Position numbers and translations under genes: made by a program. The notes beneath the pieces are model-generated. The model had not been told where the DNA came from. It was given only the letters and a program-made list of their open reading frames with translations, and did not search any database. Shown here in pieces: positions 37,255-49,638 of a stretch of 64,000 bases of DNA (the first letter of the stretch is position 1; each line of letters opens with the position of its first letter). Source of the stretch: Myrica gale (taxonomy: Eukaryota > Streptophyta > Magnoliopsida > Fagales > Myricaceae); contig OZ005617.1 of NCBI GenBank assembly GCA_963930655.1, positions 14,111,568-14,175,567 of the forward strand, written 5' to 3'.

Positions 37255-40200
37255 CTAATCAATCCGTTCAAGATTGAACCTCACCATATCCTCAAGAGCC
37301 AACCGGAAGCTGCTTTGAGGAAGACACTGGAGATTTTGGGTTGCAAGATCAGCCTTCTCCTGAGCTAATTCTTGTGCTTTCTCGATGCCCCCACAACTTT
37401 TAACTAATCCTATCGCCTCATCGAGGGAACCAGGTTCACTGAATTCGGATTCAATTATATCCCTCAGTTTTGGCTCTTTCTCCAGAGCAAAAATTACAGG
37501 GGCAGTGAGGTTCCCTTTCACAAGGTCACTGCCAGCTGGCTTCCCCAGCTGCTCCGCTGACTGCGTAAAATCCAGTATGTCGTCTATGACTTGGAAGGAA
37601 AGACCAAGATTCTTGCCATATTCGTACATTTTCGCAGAAACGCTGCTGTCGACCCCGCTAAAAATAGCTGCTCCTTTGGTACTAGCAGCTATTAACGAGG
37701 CTGTTTTGTAGTAGCTCTTGAGCAAATACTCATCGAGTTCGACATCACAATCAAACAAGCTGGATGCCTGCTTTATTTCACCACTAGCAAAATCTTTGAT
37801 AACCTGCCATTTCAATAGTAAAGCCAACATATAAACTACAGGTTGCAAGTCTCTGATCTATGGACTCGTTATTATTTGGAATTCAACTAGTATTTAAAGA
37901 ACACCAAAGATTTTTATGCATTAAGCTTATTTGTAAAGGCTTCAGATATATGAAAGTTGAGGGGCTTTACCTGGCTTATGAGTTTAATGACTTCAAGATT
38001 TTCAAGATTTGCAAGATACCACGATGACTGTGCAAACATGAAGTCCCCGGCCAGCACTGCGACTCTTGTACCATACAGTTGATGAACAGTTTCCTTCCCT
38101 GCATATAAGCATCTTTCATATTGACAGGCATGAAAGAACAGGAAAGCAAAATTTGCCACTACTGGAAGTCTGGCAGCCCAGATGGGCTGAAATATCTTGG
38201 CAGCTACCTGGTGATTTATGTTTCTTATTCTATATTATATGTATTGAAAGGCTGACTACTCTCCTCTTATTTGCCCCTGAAAACAAGCTGCCTGCTTATC
38301 CAGGGTGCAACACAATGTCCCCAAGGGACGTAAACCTGGCATTTTGTGCTGTAGAATGCTTAATTTAGTGTGTAGCATACTGAAATCATCCTTTTTGTCA
38401 AGGGGAGTAGGATTGTCTCATTTCGTTTATCACTCTGATAATAGTCCCAATGCTCAGTTGCTACTCATCCTGAGGATTGAACATGTGCAACAACCATGAA
38501 GAATGCACGTAGACTTAAGGTGAAAGCATAACAAAAACATGACTGTTGGCATTTCTATAAAGAGAAAAGGTGTTAGAGAGCAGCGAACTGCTAGGCTATA
38601 TAGAGAGTTAGACCTTTATCCAGTGGATTGCACTGAATATATTCAGCTGGATCTCAACAGAGTGGATTCGATGGAACATAAAGCAACTTCAATGGTGTAT
38701 ACAGATCAAAAGAATGACTTCGATGCTTAGGGTAAATGCAGTTAATATTATAATAGGAAAGATTCAAGTTGAATACCACCCTGTACATGTCAAACATCAT
38801 GAAATGTTTCTATGCGATAGAAGCAATCAAACATCCAATGAAGGCTTTTAGTAAAGGATTTTGTTTCAGTTCATCCTGTATATAACTCGTTTCCATCAAC
38901 ATCCATGATTCCAGCAGCCAAAACAGATGGACTTTCTATTCCATGTCTAGTTTAGTAGCTGAAGGGGTCATCACCATATACTGAATTATACAGAAACAGT
39001 AACTCATGAGACACTTGATTGTATGAATAGTGATTGTTTGCAGTGCTACTTCTACAAAATCCTGTTCACCTGTAAAATTCATCAATTTGTATCACTTTTT
39101 TATTCTAGGCTGAATTTGTATAACTGATTGCAAAGAGCAGATGGAAAATTTACTTCCTTCACAAATCCTAGTCAAAATCTTGCATTAACCATCTGCTCAA
39201 GTGACCGAGCCCCTCTCCAACCTACTTCAAGTCAGCTACATCTCCATTTTCACCTTTCAGGATTCAAGTTCACAAGGTACAGCTATATGCTGTTGACATC
39301 AATACAACCTTCCTTCCTTTGGGACTGGGACCATATAGCTTCAGCAACAACAAGAGCTAACCTTATATGGATGTCATTCAGTCAGGTACAGATAAGAACT
39401 TTGCGTAATTATCAAACATTTGTTCTTCAGATATCTTAATCCATTCTCCCAGTTAGCCAAATTTGGAGCAATGCAGAACATAGAGTTAGTAACCAGTACT
39501 CTCTCAATGTTTTAATGTACTTTACTAGATTGAAACTTTTCCTATCACATTTTTTATATAATTATTTGTTTCAGTGTAAAACAGCCCACCAATCTTTGTA
39601 CATGTTTTGAAACAAAGCAGAGGAATGCAAACCTCAAAAATATGGATGTGCTTGAAACAGCAAGCAATTCAAATATGTGTTTGAATTGCCAAACTTGCCC
39701 ACTTCTTATTGCACAAGCCATAAAATGAGAGAAAAAAGGGGCATTAATGCGATTTAAAAAGTGACTTTCAGGTAAAGATGCAATGGTCTACCTCTTCGTA
39801 TGTCACTGTCATCTAGCACATCATCATGTATTAAGCTTGCAGTATGGATCATCTCAATGATCTCTGCCAAGCGCCGATGCTCCATATTAAGTTCCCTGGA
39901 GAAAAAGCAGTATCACATGAAGATGTGTTTGTTCGAGATAATATAGCACAGTTGTTTGAGAAAAGGATATGGGCTAATACACACTTTAAACCAACTAGTT
40001 CTGCTGTTGCTCTTGACACTAGAAACACCAAAGCTGGTCTCATCCTCTTCCCACCAGCACCGAATATCTGCTCAGCTGCAGACATTAGAACTGGATTTTC
40101 TGCACCAACAATCTACCAGAGAAATTTTGTCAGATACAATCCTAATGGATAGAAAATTAAATGATTGCAGATACTATATTCAGATTGTAACTGTATATCC

Positions 40201-42761
40201 TTTTACAATTGAATTAGATAAAGCATGATCAGAAATTCAGAACATTTAAATACCCTGAATGTATCAGCATTAAGCAACACTTAGATAGGCATTCACATGA
40301 ATGTTCTCATATATGTTTTTTTTTTTCACAAGTGAATCAATGTTCTCATATATGTACATTTGTCATCAAGTTACCAGAGAACATTCATATTAAATCATCA
40401 AGTTTGTGTCACCAAACTATAACTCTTAGTGTTCATTTTCACAGAAATTCTACACAAACATAAACATAAAAAATGAACTAATATCCAATATAGTATTCAA
40501 AGATGAAAAGGAAAGTTATACATTGAACCCTCAAACTACCATATCACTTGCAATGTGCTCCTCAAACTACTATCAGTGACAAATTGCACCCATAAACGAC
40601 AGATCCGACTTTTAATTAGCACCCAATGTTCAAAGCTGGTCATTACCATAGCTTATTATAGCCAAATCCAGGTTTTGGTAAATCAATCTATCTACAGCAA
40701 CATGTAACTATGTTGACTATTGTGGACCTACTGAGCCTTTGAGAGAATACGCATTGACTTCTGATGGGTTGGAAATTTTTAGTGGGACCCAAAGTAGAAA
40801 CAGTGAGGAACATTGAGGCATTTAAAAGTCACCGAACCACCAACACAGATACAAACATAGATAGGGTCTGGGAACAGAAACTAATTTCACAAAATCTAAT
40901 CAATGGCATGGCTCCAAACATATTGGACCCCCAAAAGTCTCCTGAGATACATAATTCCACTTGGTGAAAAATGGCATCAGACATTGCTAACATCTGTTGG
41001 CTACAATAGCATCATAGGATCACCATATAAAGTGAATTGAATGACATGAAGGCTCTTTTGGCTTTGCTCAAATTTATATAAATGGTGGATGTTCTGGTCT
41101 GCTAGTTCCAAAACAAAGAGATGGTCAATTCTGGAAAAAAAAAGTGATTGCTTCAGTATATTTTGAGATTACAAGCTGTATGATGACAATCCTTCCATAC
41201 CCTTCTTTGAGGACCTAGGAGTCGACGTTTGAATTGAGGTATAGGGTATCTCCACCCAGATACTCTGAATTCTTGGGAGAATGAAACAATCCATTAACAG
41301 GATTAAAATCCTTATCTCTCAACAAGTTAAAAACCAAAGAATTATGAAGAAAGATGCACATTTTCTGTGTAAAGAGGGGCAACAACAAAGAGACAACTGC
41401 TGGGACTTTACAGCAAAATGAGCTCCTTAAAGTCATCATGAAGGGCTCCATATGATTGAACTTTTCCTGTATGAAATTTTATAGTCTGAAAAATGCTTTT
41501 CTTATCTTGAGCTATCATCCCTTTCTATATCTTCTTGGAAGAGCACAAACAGCTGCTTGGCAGGGAAGAGAATTATCCGTCCTGAATTAGTATGCTTTTA
41601 TAGACAAAGATTCAATGTTTCCGTAGTAAATAACTTCTACAATGCATAGACGACTATATACTCTACCATGTCATAGGATGATGTTAGCTGTGTTACTTCA
41701 ATTCAGACAAAACAAATATTCTAATACAATAATCTTATAGGAATCATCAGAACACCTTGTCTCTGCCAATGACAAACCAAAACTGTCAGTGCATAAAAAA
41801 CGCCATTCTCCACAGCCACATCAATGATACACTTACAATCTTATCGATACCTCTATCTTGTTGCCTCCACCATTTCAATACAACCACTTTAGTCCACCAT
41901 GATTACCCCTCTCAATGTTGACCTCTGCCTCCATTAACACTAACAAAAGCAGTCGCTGTTACTCTTTCTCCGTAGAGGAGTATTATTTTCCAACAAAAGT
42001 ATATTGAGTATAGCGTTCACACCAAACGGAACAACAAGAAAGGATAAAATTTCATGTTCCAAATGATGTCCTTGAGTGGATGAGCACATATCACCCGATA
42101 CATATTAATCTAAATACAATATAACTAACTCAGCACGCACTGAGCAACAAACCACCAATTAAAATCAAACGTTCTTTGCAGTTATGACAACATTTTAGTA
42201 AAAGCATATTTTTTTTACGAGACTCTAAAACGTAAAATACCTAAAAAAAATTGACACCATCCAACTCGAAGAATTTCACAAGAAGTACTCACTGACTGAA
42301 GATTTTGGTTCAGAGTCAGGAGGTCCTCAGCTACCACTTCAAACAAACTTGTCAGTGAAATTGAGCTTCTTGACTCTTTCTTCAAATCCAACCCCGACGG
42401 AGGACCTTGAGCTACCTCTGTATTGGTGCAAAAAGTAAACCAAAACTTATCATTCATACCACAAGAACATAGAAGATAATAACACAAGAAACCATATCGA
42501 ATCACCAAATCCACACCACGCTTTGGTACCATTAAACAGTGTCTCGGAGGTCTTCGTCAAAGACACTCTACAGCGAGGGATGCTTCGCTGTCTACGAACC
42601 AGCTTCCTAGCCCCATAGCCTCTATTAATACTCTTGCAACAGGAGTTAGCATAATTCCTTACTGAAGACAGATTGAATGAAGCATTGGAAGAGCACCCAC
42701 AAGCAACCAAATCAAGCACAGTCCTTGCAAAGTCAAGGTTGTGGCATGTCATTAACATCAT
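37255..42761 (-). CDS. SPS: Solanesyl diphosphate synthase, chloroplast type (complete, 6 exons)
   Basis: Trans-long-chain prenyl diphosphate synthase that extends a short prenyl diphosphate with isopentenyl units to C45, the side chain of plastoquinone-9. Exons fit as 42,761-42,530, 42,417-42,293, 40,112-39,985, 39,895-39,792, 38,098-37,971 and 37,803-37,255, with GT..AG borders and matching phases, giving 421 residues. The N-terminus ([11 protein letters not shown]...ACGC) resembles plastid SPS1/SPS2 rather than the mitochondrial isoform. Motifs are [12 protein letters not shown], the first Asp-rich motif DDVLD (186-190), [14 protein letters not shown], and the second Asp-rich motif DDILD (313-317) followed by [16 protein letters not shown]. 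It ends in FNLERID, as the plastid enzymes do. No damage is seen. Introns 2 (2.2 kb) and 4 (1.7 kb) are the longest and hold no recognised gene. A second in-frame ATG immediately follows the first. Confidence 0.95.
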
Positions 42762-43565
42762 TGAGTCGGACCCAGAAAAGAAAGCTCCCTCTCAAAATCC
42801 AATAGCCCAGATGAAAAATATGCTCAAACTCCCATGCAACAAATGGCCAGCAGGAGGCTCGAGATTTTCAAACTGGTGTTCTGCTCACAAGAGAAGCAAC
42901 AAAACTGGGATTTATATTGACTGGATCCAAAAAGCCCACATAGTACTTCCAGGGGTTCTTATCAGTTGGAGAGAGTGAGGACCGAGGTCAGTGACACGCT
43001 TGGACAAACTGACGAACTTGTAGAGGAGGGAGTGAAAGGGCCTCATCCGCTCATCAGTCGGTCATTTCTGTGTAGTAGGCGTAGCGATTGGTGGTCAATC
43101 GGGAGCCAAGCAATCATCTAAAATGGCATTGGGGGAGGATATTGGGTATAGGATTTTGCCACGTGTGATGCCTATGATCTCTATTATAAAATCATGCTAT
43201 TTGAATATGATTGTAATAATTCCTCATTATTGAATACAATTACTATTAAACTTGGGACTTGCCCACGTATTTGGTAGACTCTAGTCTCAAGGACAAAAAA
43301 ACAAACAAATAAATAAGAAAGTGAAGAAATTATAAAAAAAATAAAAATTATATTAAATAGAATTTTGTACATTCAAAAATTCTCCATGACAAAAATAAGT
43401 AACTAAAAATTTTCAGTCAAGAAATTTTTATTTTTTTCGATTTTCGCCCCAAGTATAGCCAAACAACAATTTTCTCCCCTTTCTTTTATTAATTTTAAAA
43501 TATACTAAAAAAATTTCAAAATTATTTCTCTCCCTCCAATTAAATTTTACTACTTTAACCCCGAG
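42762..43565. other. Upstream flank of the SPS gene
   Basis: Contains the presumed promoter of the minus-strand SPS gene (42,770-43,100 has mixed composition); beyond 43,170 the DNA is AT-rich. No TATA box could be chosen with confidence and no other gene is seen. Confidence 0.4.
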
Positions 43566-43567
43566 AG

Positions 43568-43825
43568 GTTGACTTGGGTGGTCAAGACTTGGGGCCTAGG
43601 GGTGTGCTCCCCCTGAGGTGTGCTCCCCCTGAGGTCTCAGGTTCGAATCGCACAAACAATTCTTTGGGGTCACTCTTACAGCAAAGCTGGACTTACTTGA
43701 CATGTATGACTTAGGAGAGCTGCACGGCCCGAGATTTATCGTGGCGTATACTGGGTCAAGTCCGTCTGAACTCAGTACACATGAATGGGTGTCCGAATTT
43801 CCCTCGTTATCAAAAATTTTTTTTA
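43568..43825 (+). mobile_element. tRNA-derived SINE, family 1 (full length)
   Basis: The head has an A-box-like 'ttgggtggtcaagac' and a B box 'ggttcgaatcg'. The body contains 'gctgcacggcccgagattt' and the tail 'ccctcgttatc' plus a T run. A 16-bp piece ('aggtgtgctccccctg') is doubled between the boxes. The same family occurs inverted at 53,299-53,572 and as a fragment at 63,035-63,115. Confidence 0.8.
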
Positions 43826-45615
43826 CTACTTGTTCACAAAATTTAATAAAACTCCAATCTACCTTAATTTTCACAACACCACCAAATCTAAAAGTTTCTA
43901 AATGTAAACATGGCCTAAGTTACTAATAACTTTACACTTAGCGTTCTGTTAAAATCTCAATGTTAAAAGTAATAAAAACTAGGTCGCGCAGCACAGTCTT
44001 AATGGTCAAGTTGTATCTTAGTACGCAAAACGTAAATTTATTAATAATTTAGTGTGCAAATTGAAAAATAGGCATTAGTTAGGATTTTGTAAAGTATCAT
44101 TTTTTAATAAAAAAATATAAATTAAAGAATGAAAATGCTTCTTTTGAGGACTTTTCAAAATTTCAAAATTTTCTTAATCTCATTTTGCACCTAAGATTTG
44201 TCAAAATATACAAGACTTATTGTGGGTGGTCGAAAACTAAATCTAGTTAACTCGTCTATGGCTGATTAATACGTACTTACCACCATCATTTAGTTATTGT
44301 AGTCCTTTTTCTCGCATGCAGTAGGTCGCATGTATACGACAAAGTGGACTATAATCATGGTATAAATGATTACTCTGCAGATGCTTGTAATAGTCTATAT
44401 ATAGAGAGCTCAAGACTAGAAAGACCGGTATATGATCCGGAAACCTTGGAATTAATGGTCCATTTTCTCTTCCTTTTTCAATCGTTTGCACAATTAGCTA
44501 TGTTAAACTAGCCACCTAGGTTTCATTGCACTTTTTTTTTTAACATAACGCTCCAATATTTTATTGATAGAATAAAGTTCAAAAACCTCAGTTACATGCT
44601 CTAGAAGGCTATCCAGACCCTCTGTAAAAATGGTAGGTGAACGAGATAAGAAGTCAAACAGTCATACAAACTCAATAGGGTAAGGAGTCGAAACGACACA
44701 TAATGAACGAAGAGCTGAAAAAATAAGTTGAAATGGAAAACCGACAATAGAGGTCAGTGGAAGCATCATATGGTAGAGGAGCAAGGGGCGACCCAAGGGA
44801 AAAAAAACTTCAGGGGCGTGAGATGCATGCGCACTGGCGGGCCAACTCCTGGCTAGGGCTTATCATACCGTTGGGAGCGCATGTGCCACAAAGGAGACCA
44901 CTGGAGCACAAAATCTACAAAAGGAATGGGTCAGGCGCATAGATCCATGCACGCGCGTGGGCGTGTGTGAGACATCACGTGTCAACCAATCAACTCTGAC
45001 ATGGGGCGCCACAAATGAGTGTCAATTGATGCCAAGTGTGTTCATCGAAGTCTTCCATAGGTTATGTTTGTGCTGTAAAATTTTTGGTATTGGGTTTAGT
45101 GAAAAAGTAAAGAGAGGTGTAATTTTTTATATTTTTTGTAGTGAAAAGTTAAGATTTTATGGGAGAAAGAGAGATTATATTGTAGTATTTTATTGTGAAT
45201 TGGTGAAAAATTTTGTAAAATTTTTCATGCAAACACAACCATAGTCGCTGAGATCTACATTTTATCTTCGGTGGAGAAAGTCCCCAAAAAAGTGGGGTTT
45301 GAACGCATCAAATTTTAAAAAATATTGTGAATTATATATTAAAAACTCAAAATCATAAATTTGTTGTCGCACACTCCAATCTTTCCATGGCCGTGGACAA
45401 ATGTCCATTGTCCTAAAAGAAATTAGTATTTTTTTTACAATTTTAATTTTAAATTAAAGTATTAACTTTTGAAATGACATAGTTTTGGAATAACTTTAAG
45501 ATAATTTAGCAGCATTTTGATAACAAATATACTTTCAACTATCATCTTTCCTAACAATTTCAAGTATCCTCCACAAGTCATCTTTTGTAAGAAAAAAATA
45601 TACATTAATACCCTC
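43826..45615. other. Intergenic DNA without recognised genes
   Basis: AT-rich except 44,740-45,000, which is GC-richer and follows a T run at 44,530. That could be the antisense 3' end of an unidentified retroelement, but no protein motif supports it. Confidence 0.4.
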
Positions 45616-45830
45616 AAGGGCGATAGCTCAATGATGGGAAAAACTAACTTTCACTTGTGGAAAAATTATGTCTAATCGGTATGAGTAAATTCGAATACTA
45701 CCGCATGCAAGCAAATCTTTAAGTTAACCAATACTCGGACTGTGAGATCGGTTTGAGTGTTTAGAGTTTGTTGTTGTATTCTTAGTCCGATAAATGCATC
45801 TCTCAACTGAATCAGATCCATATAGCTAAC
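45616..45830 (+). mobile_element. Possible SINE (tRNA-like head)
   Basis: An A-box-like 'gcgatagctcaatgatggg' is followed about 70 bp later by a B-box-like 'gtaaattcgaatac'. The body does not match the other SINEs here. Weak evidence. Confidence 0.35.
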
Positions 45831-45959
45831 GTGGACAATGAAAAAGCCAAAAAACAAATGAGCCTTAATCGATATAGAAATTATGAACATAAAGATCTCG
45901 GAATTTGAACCCTAACCACAATTTAAAGGAAGTATATCCGAACGCCAAAACTTAAAAAC

Positions 45960-47440
45960 AAATCGCTTTTTGACAGCACCACTAGTGAAGCTTATTCTTG
46001 GTTTTGGAAAGGACTTGTTTCTACTTCTGATATTGTTAAAGCTGGTGATTGTTATATTGTTAACAATGAACGAAAGATTAATATATGGATTGATCCATGG
46101 GTGCCTAATATACCCCCATCACCTAGCTATTTTGAATCCATCTTGTCCCTTGCAGAATCTCTTTAGTAAGGTGGATCAGCTCATTGACTGGGATAATTCA
46201 AGCTGGATGTAGAATATTGTTCACACTTTATTCACCCCAGAGTGTGCTAGAGAAATCCTGAATATTCTCATTTCCAATTCCTCTGAAGATGACTCCTTTT
46301 CTTGGGTTATAGCCCCCCACTGGTAAATTTTTTGTGCAGTCTGCTTACTCCCTAGACCAAACTAATAGACTCCACTGTCATCTTGGTTAGGAACCAAAAC
46401 AATGGAAAAAACTATGGTCTGGAAAAATCCAAGCTTGATTGAAAGTTTTTATGTGGAAGCTTCCTAATAATGCTCACCCCCTTTAGAGGAAAAATAGTTG
46501 TTGTCGTATCTTCTCCTAATGAGGACTAGATTTGTTTTCAAGCAACTAAGACTACAGAGCATGTGTTTTTTCATGGCCTTCTTTCTTGCTTTATATGGAG
46601 AGAAAGTCCTTGGCCGCTTAATATTTCAGCTCTTAATTCAATCTCAATCTCACAATGAATTTACATAATTTGTTACTCTCATCGAGAGTTGGGGATAGAT
46701 AAGTGGGAAGAGAGGTCATTTCTTTTATAGGCTGCCATTGCTATGGATTCCTTGTGGATGTTTAGAAATCTCTATGTGCATAAGGGTCTTAAGGTTGAAC
46801 CCTTGGAAGTTACCCGAGTTATTCATAGGAGGTTCCTGGAACACTCCTCAGCATGGATGGTTAAAGAAATGGAACTTCAAGTTCAGTGGTCTCCACCTCC
46901 CCCCTCAAGTGTCAAGATCAACTTTGATGTTGCTTGTCGCCCAGGTTACTCAGTTATTGCTGCTCTTTGTAGAGACAATGAGGGAAATTACTCCAGGTTT
47001 GGACCAATGTCATCCCTGTTGTCCTACCTCTCCGGGGAGAAATTAAAGCTGCTCTTCTAGCTTGCCATCTTGCTGAGACTTATGAAGGTTTGACAGTCTT
47101 TCTTGAAGGAGATTCTTTGGTTGCTTGTTCGGCCATTCACCAGAATGCTAAGGACTTGGAGGGGTACATAGTGGAAGATTGCAAAGCTTGCCATGATGCA
47201 TTGCAGTACACCCTTTGTGGTCTCTGTCTTGGATCCCTAGAAAGTAGAATCGACTTGCTCATAAAATTGCAAAGTGGGCGGCAATGACTAATCATTCGAG
47301 GATTATAGATTTGACTGTTATTCCTCCATCTATTTTGAATTGTGACTGGGTTTATAAGCCCCACTAGTTGTAACTCTTTTCATCCATAGTTGTGGATGTT
47401 TTTACGCAGCTATGGATGTTTTTATCTTGGCTTAGAAAAA
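45960..47440 (+). mobile_element. LINE 3' end (zf-RVT and RNase H remnants), decayed
   Basis: Translates in several frames to the C-terminal part of a plant L1-type LINE. The early part reads YSWFWKG and INIWIDPWVPN, the linker after the reverse transcriptase. The RNase H part begins VKINFDVACRPGYSVIAALC (first catalytic Asp) and, in another frame, has TVFLEGDSLVACSA (third Asp). Frames shift several times and stops occur around 46,210-46,660. An A-rich end at about 47,430-47,440 fits the LINE tail. The reverse transcriptase itself is absent, so it is 5'-truncated. Confidence 0.75.
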
Positions 47441-47559
47441 AAAGTCACTTATAACGCGTGATCGTCTTTGACTCTCTATATGGAATGAATTTTCATTCCA
47501 CATAAATTAAGAATCTATTAAAATTGATTTTTAGAAAATTTTAAATCCTCTTTTGGAGA

Positions 47560-49070
47560 ACTTCATGTCATCCCAATAAATTTTGCAATTCAATGGGAAG
47601 AAAATATCCATTGAACAGCTCGGTGGTCAGATCTTCTGCAAAAGTTGAGGTCCTGATGGATGGGCACGGCTGGTCTTGGCCCACTAATGAAACTTTTTGG
47701 CTTGCTGTTAGCAAAGCCACCCCTTTCTCCTTAAGACTTGATCCCAACAAAGATGACTCATTTTTTAGGAGGTTTAATAATTCTGGTCTCTTCTCCATCA
47801 AGTCTGCTTACGAAGATTTGAGAGACATGAGACATGTAGTTCCATGGCACAAGCTGGTATGGGGTAAATGGGCTGTCCCCAAGCATTCATTCTTTTTATG
47901 GCTTGCTGTCAAGAATCGTCTTGCTACCCAAGACAGACTCCTCGAGATGGGTCTCATCCAAGATATGAAGTGTGTGCTGTGTGGTGACCCAGAAGAATCT
48001 GTGAACCATTTGTTCTTTTCAAGTGCAGGTTTGTGCTCGAATTTGGTCTATTCTGGGTGATAGATGCCTCCTGCCAAGGCAAAATGTATCTTGGGATCAC
48101 ACTGATACTTGGGCATCCCTCAACTTTAGTGGCAACTCCTTTATTGCAACTATTAGGAGAATTTTTATGTCTGCACTGGTGTCCATATTAACCACTTCTC
48201 TCATGTCCATATTAACATGTCACGTACTAAAAACATCGCTTGGTTGAGTCCCCTTGGCCATTGGACATTGCGGTAGTGGAGTGTGAAACTGCTGCGAAAT
48301 GGATTACCTCGATAATCCAACCCGAAAATAACCTGGGTATGTCAAAAGCGGAGAAGCAATACTTCCAGATCTTTGCAGCCAACGCCATTGACTTCGTGTG
48401 GGCTAGTAGAAACAGAGCAGCACATGGCGGGGTGCAAGAAGAGGTTATGGATGTAGCAAGGAAGGTTTGCCGGGTTAGCCAGGAACACGCAAATGTTTGG
48501 AGGATACTAAAGGATGATCCACTTGTTACCCCGTGGAAACCCCCACCTCCCCAAGTGATCAAAGTAAATGTTGATGCGGGTGTTAGATCAGATTATTCTG
48601 CTGTTGCTGCAATTTTCAGGGATTCGGCAGGGAAGGTGGTTCATGCAGTTGCGATGAGAGTTGTTGGAATTGATCCTGCAACAAGTGAGGCTGAAGCTAT
48701 GAAGTTGGGTGTAGAAGAGGCGATAAAATGTGGCTTCAGCGATATTGTCCTGGAAGGAGATTCCAAGAAGGTGGCTGATGCTATTAAACATTTCCCAAAG
48801 AGGACATGTCGATTGGCAAAACCACGATATTGTTGCTGAAAATTCATGGTCTCATCCGTTGGATGGCTCATTGGAAATATCAGCATACTAGACGTGGTGC
48901 GAACAATGCGGTGCATTGCCTAGCTCATTGGGCCGCCTCAGGATGCTTTCCTGAAGGCTCCCCCTTTGTTTTTGAGCATTCTATGGATATGAACCGGTTG
49001 TATTTAGGGGTTGATCCCTTGCTTTGAGGGCAACCGGGGTAGTTGTAATCTTGATTATAAAAAAAAAGGG
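47560..49070 (+). mobile_element. Second LINE 3' end with long RNase H open frame
   Basis: Begins in the zf-RVT region (47,593-48,060: LVWGKWAVPKHSFFLWLAVK, then MKCVLCGDPEESVNHLFF), shifts frame near 48,025 (CARIWSILGDRCLLP), then has a 199-codon open frame at 48,240-48,839. The latter carries an RVT_3/RNase H domain with VNVDAGV, SEAEAMKLGVEEA and IVLEGDSKKV, the first three acidic positions. The C-terminus continues in another frame (HTRRGANNAVHCLAHWAA) to about 49,027. An A run near 49,060 is the tail. It is a different, better-kept copy than the LINE just upstream, in the same orientation and also 5'-truncated. Confidence 0.8.
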
Positions 49071-49638
49071 GGATTGCTCTGCTCTTGTTACTGTCGTCAC
49101 AATATCTTTTTCCAAAATCTTCTTTCCGATTTTTTTGCATTTATGTAAATTGTCTTGTTCGAAGAGGCCATTGGCGGAATGACTTCCATATTGTGATGGT
49201 AGAAATCTAGAAATTGTGATTTGGTTCAAATAAATAGCTTCCTTTTTTTCTCCAGCGAAAAGAATTTCAAGTTTATTTGTGAATTGCTACTACATTCTTC
49301 AAATTCAGAAAAGCTCTCTAAATGGGAAAGGATTCAGACCAGACCGAGAAATGCGCTTCATCGTCTAAATTCTAAGAGTGGGAGTGGCATGGGCCACGGG
49401 GCTTCCAACTCCCAGTCTTGGTTCATTCTTTCTTTTTTTTCCTCTGTTTTTTTTTCGCGAAGGAACTAGTGGACTCAATACAAGGAATCTAAATTGAAAT
49501 GTTAACTCAGTTTTGCTGAACTTCTGCTGCAATATGTTTCATACCTATCTGGCTACTAGTAGAACATTACAAGCTAATTTCAAGAGAATCAGAATTCTCA
49601 AGTTTTGCTCCCTCTGGCATATAAATTTTCTTCTTCCG
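49071..49638. other. Spacer between LINE and X8 gene
   Basis: No gene recognised. The part nearest 49,638 is the presumed 3' UTR of the minus-strand X8 gene. Confidence 0.4.

Noticed and set aside
37255-42761. Mitochondrial solanesyl diphosphate synthase
   Set aside because: The N-terminus and C-terminal FNLERID match the plastid type, not the mitochondrial isoform.
46738-47060. Two overlapping frames as independent genes
   Set aside because: Both fall inside the decayed LINE RNase H region; one is a shadow.
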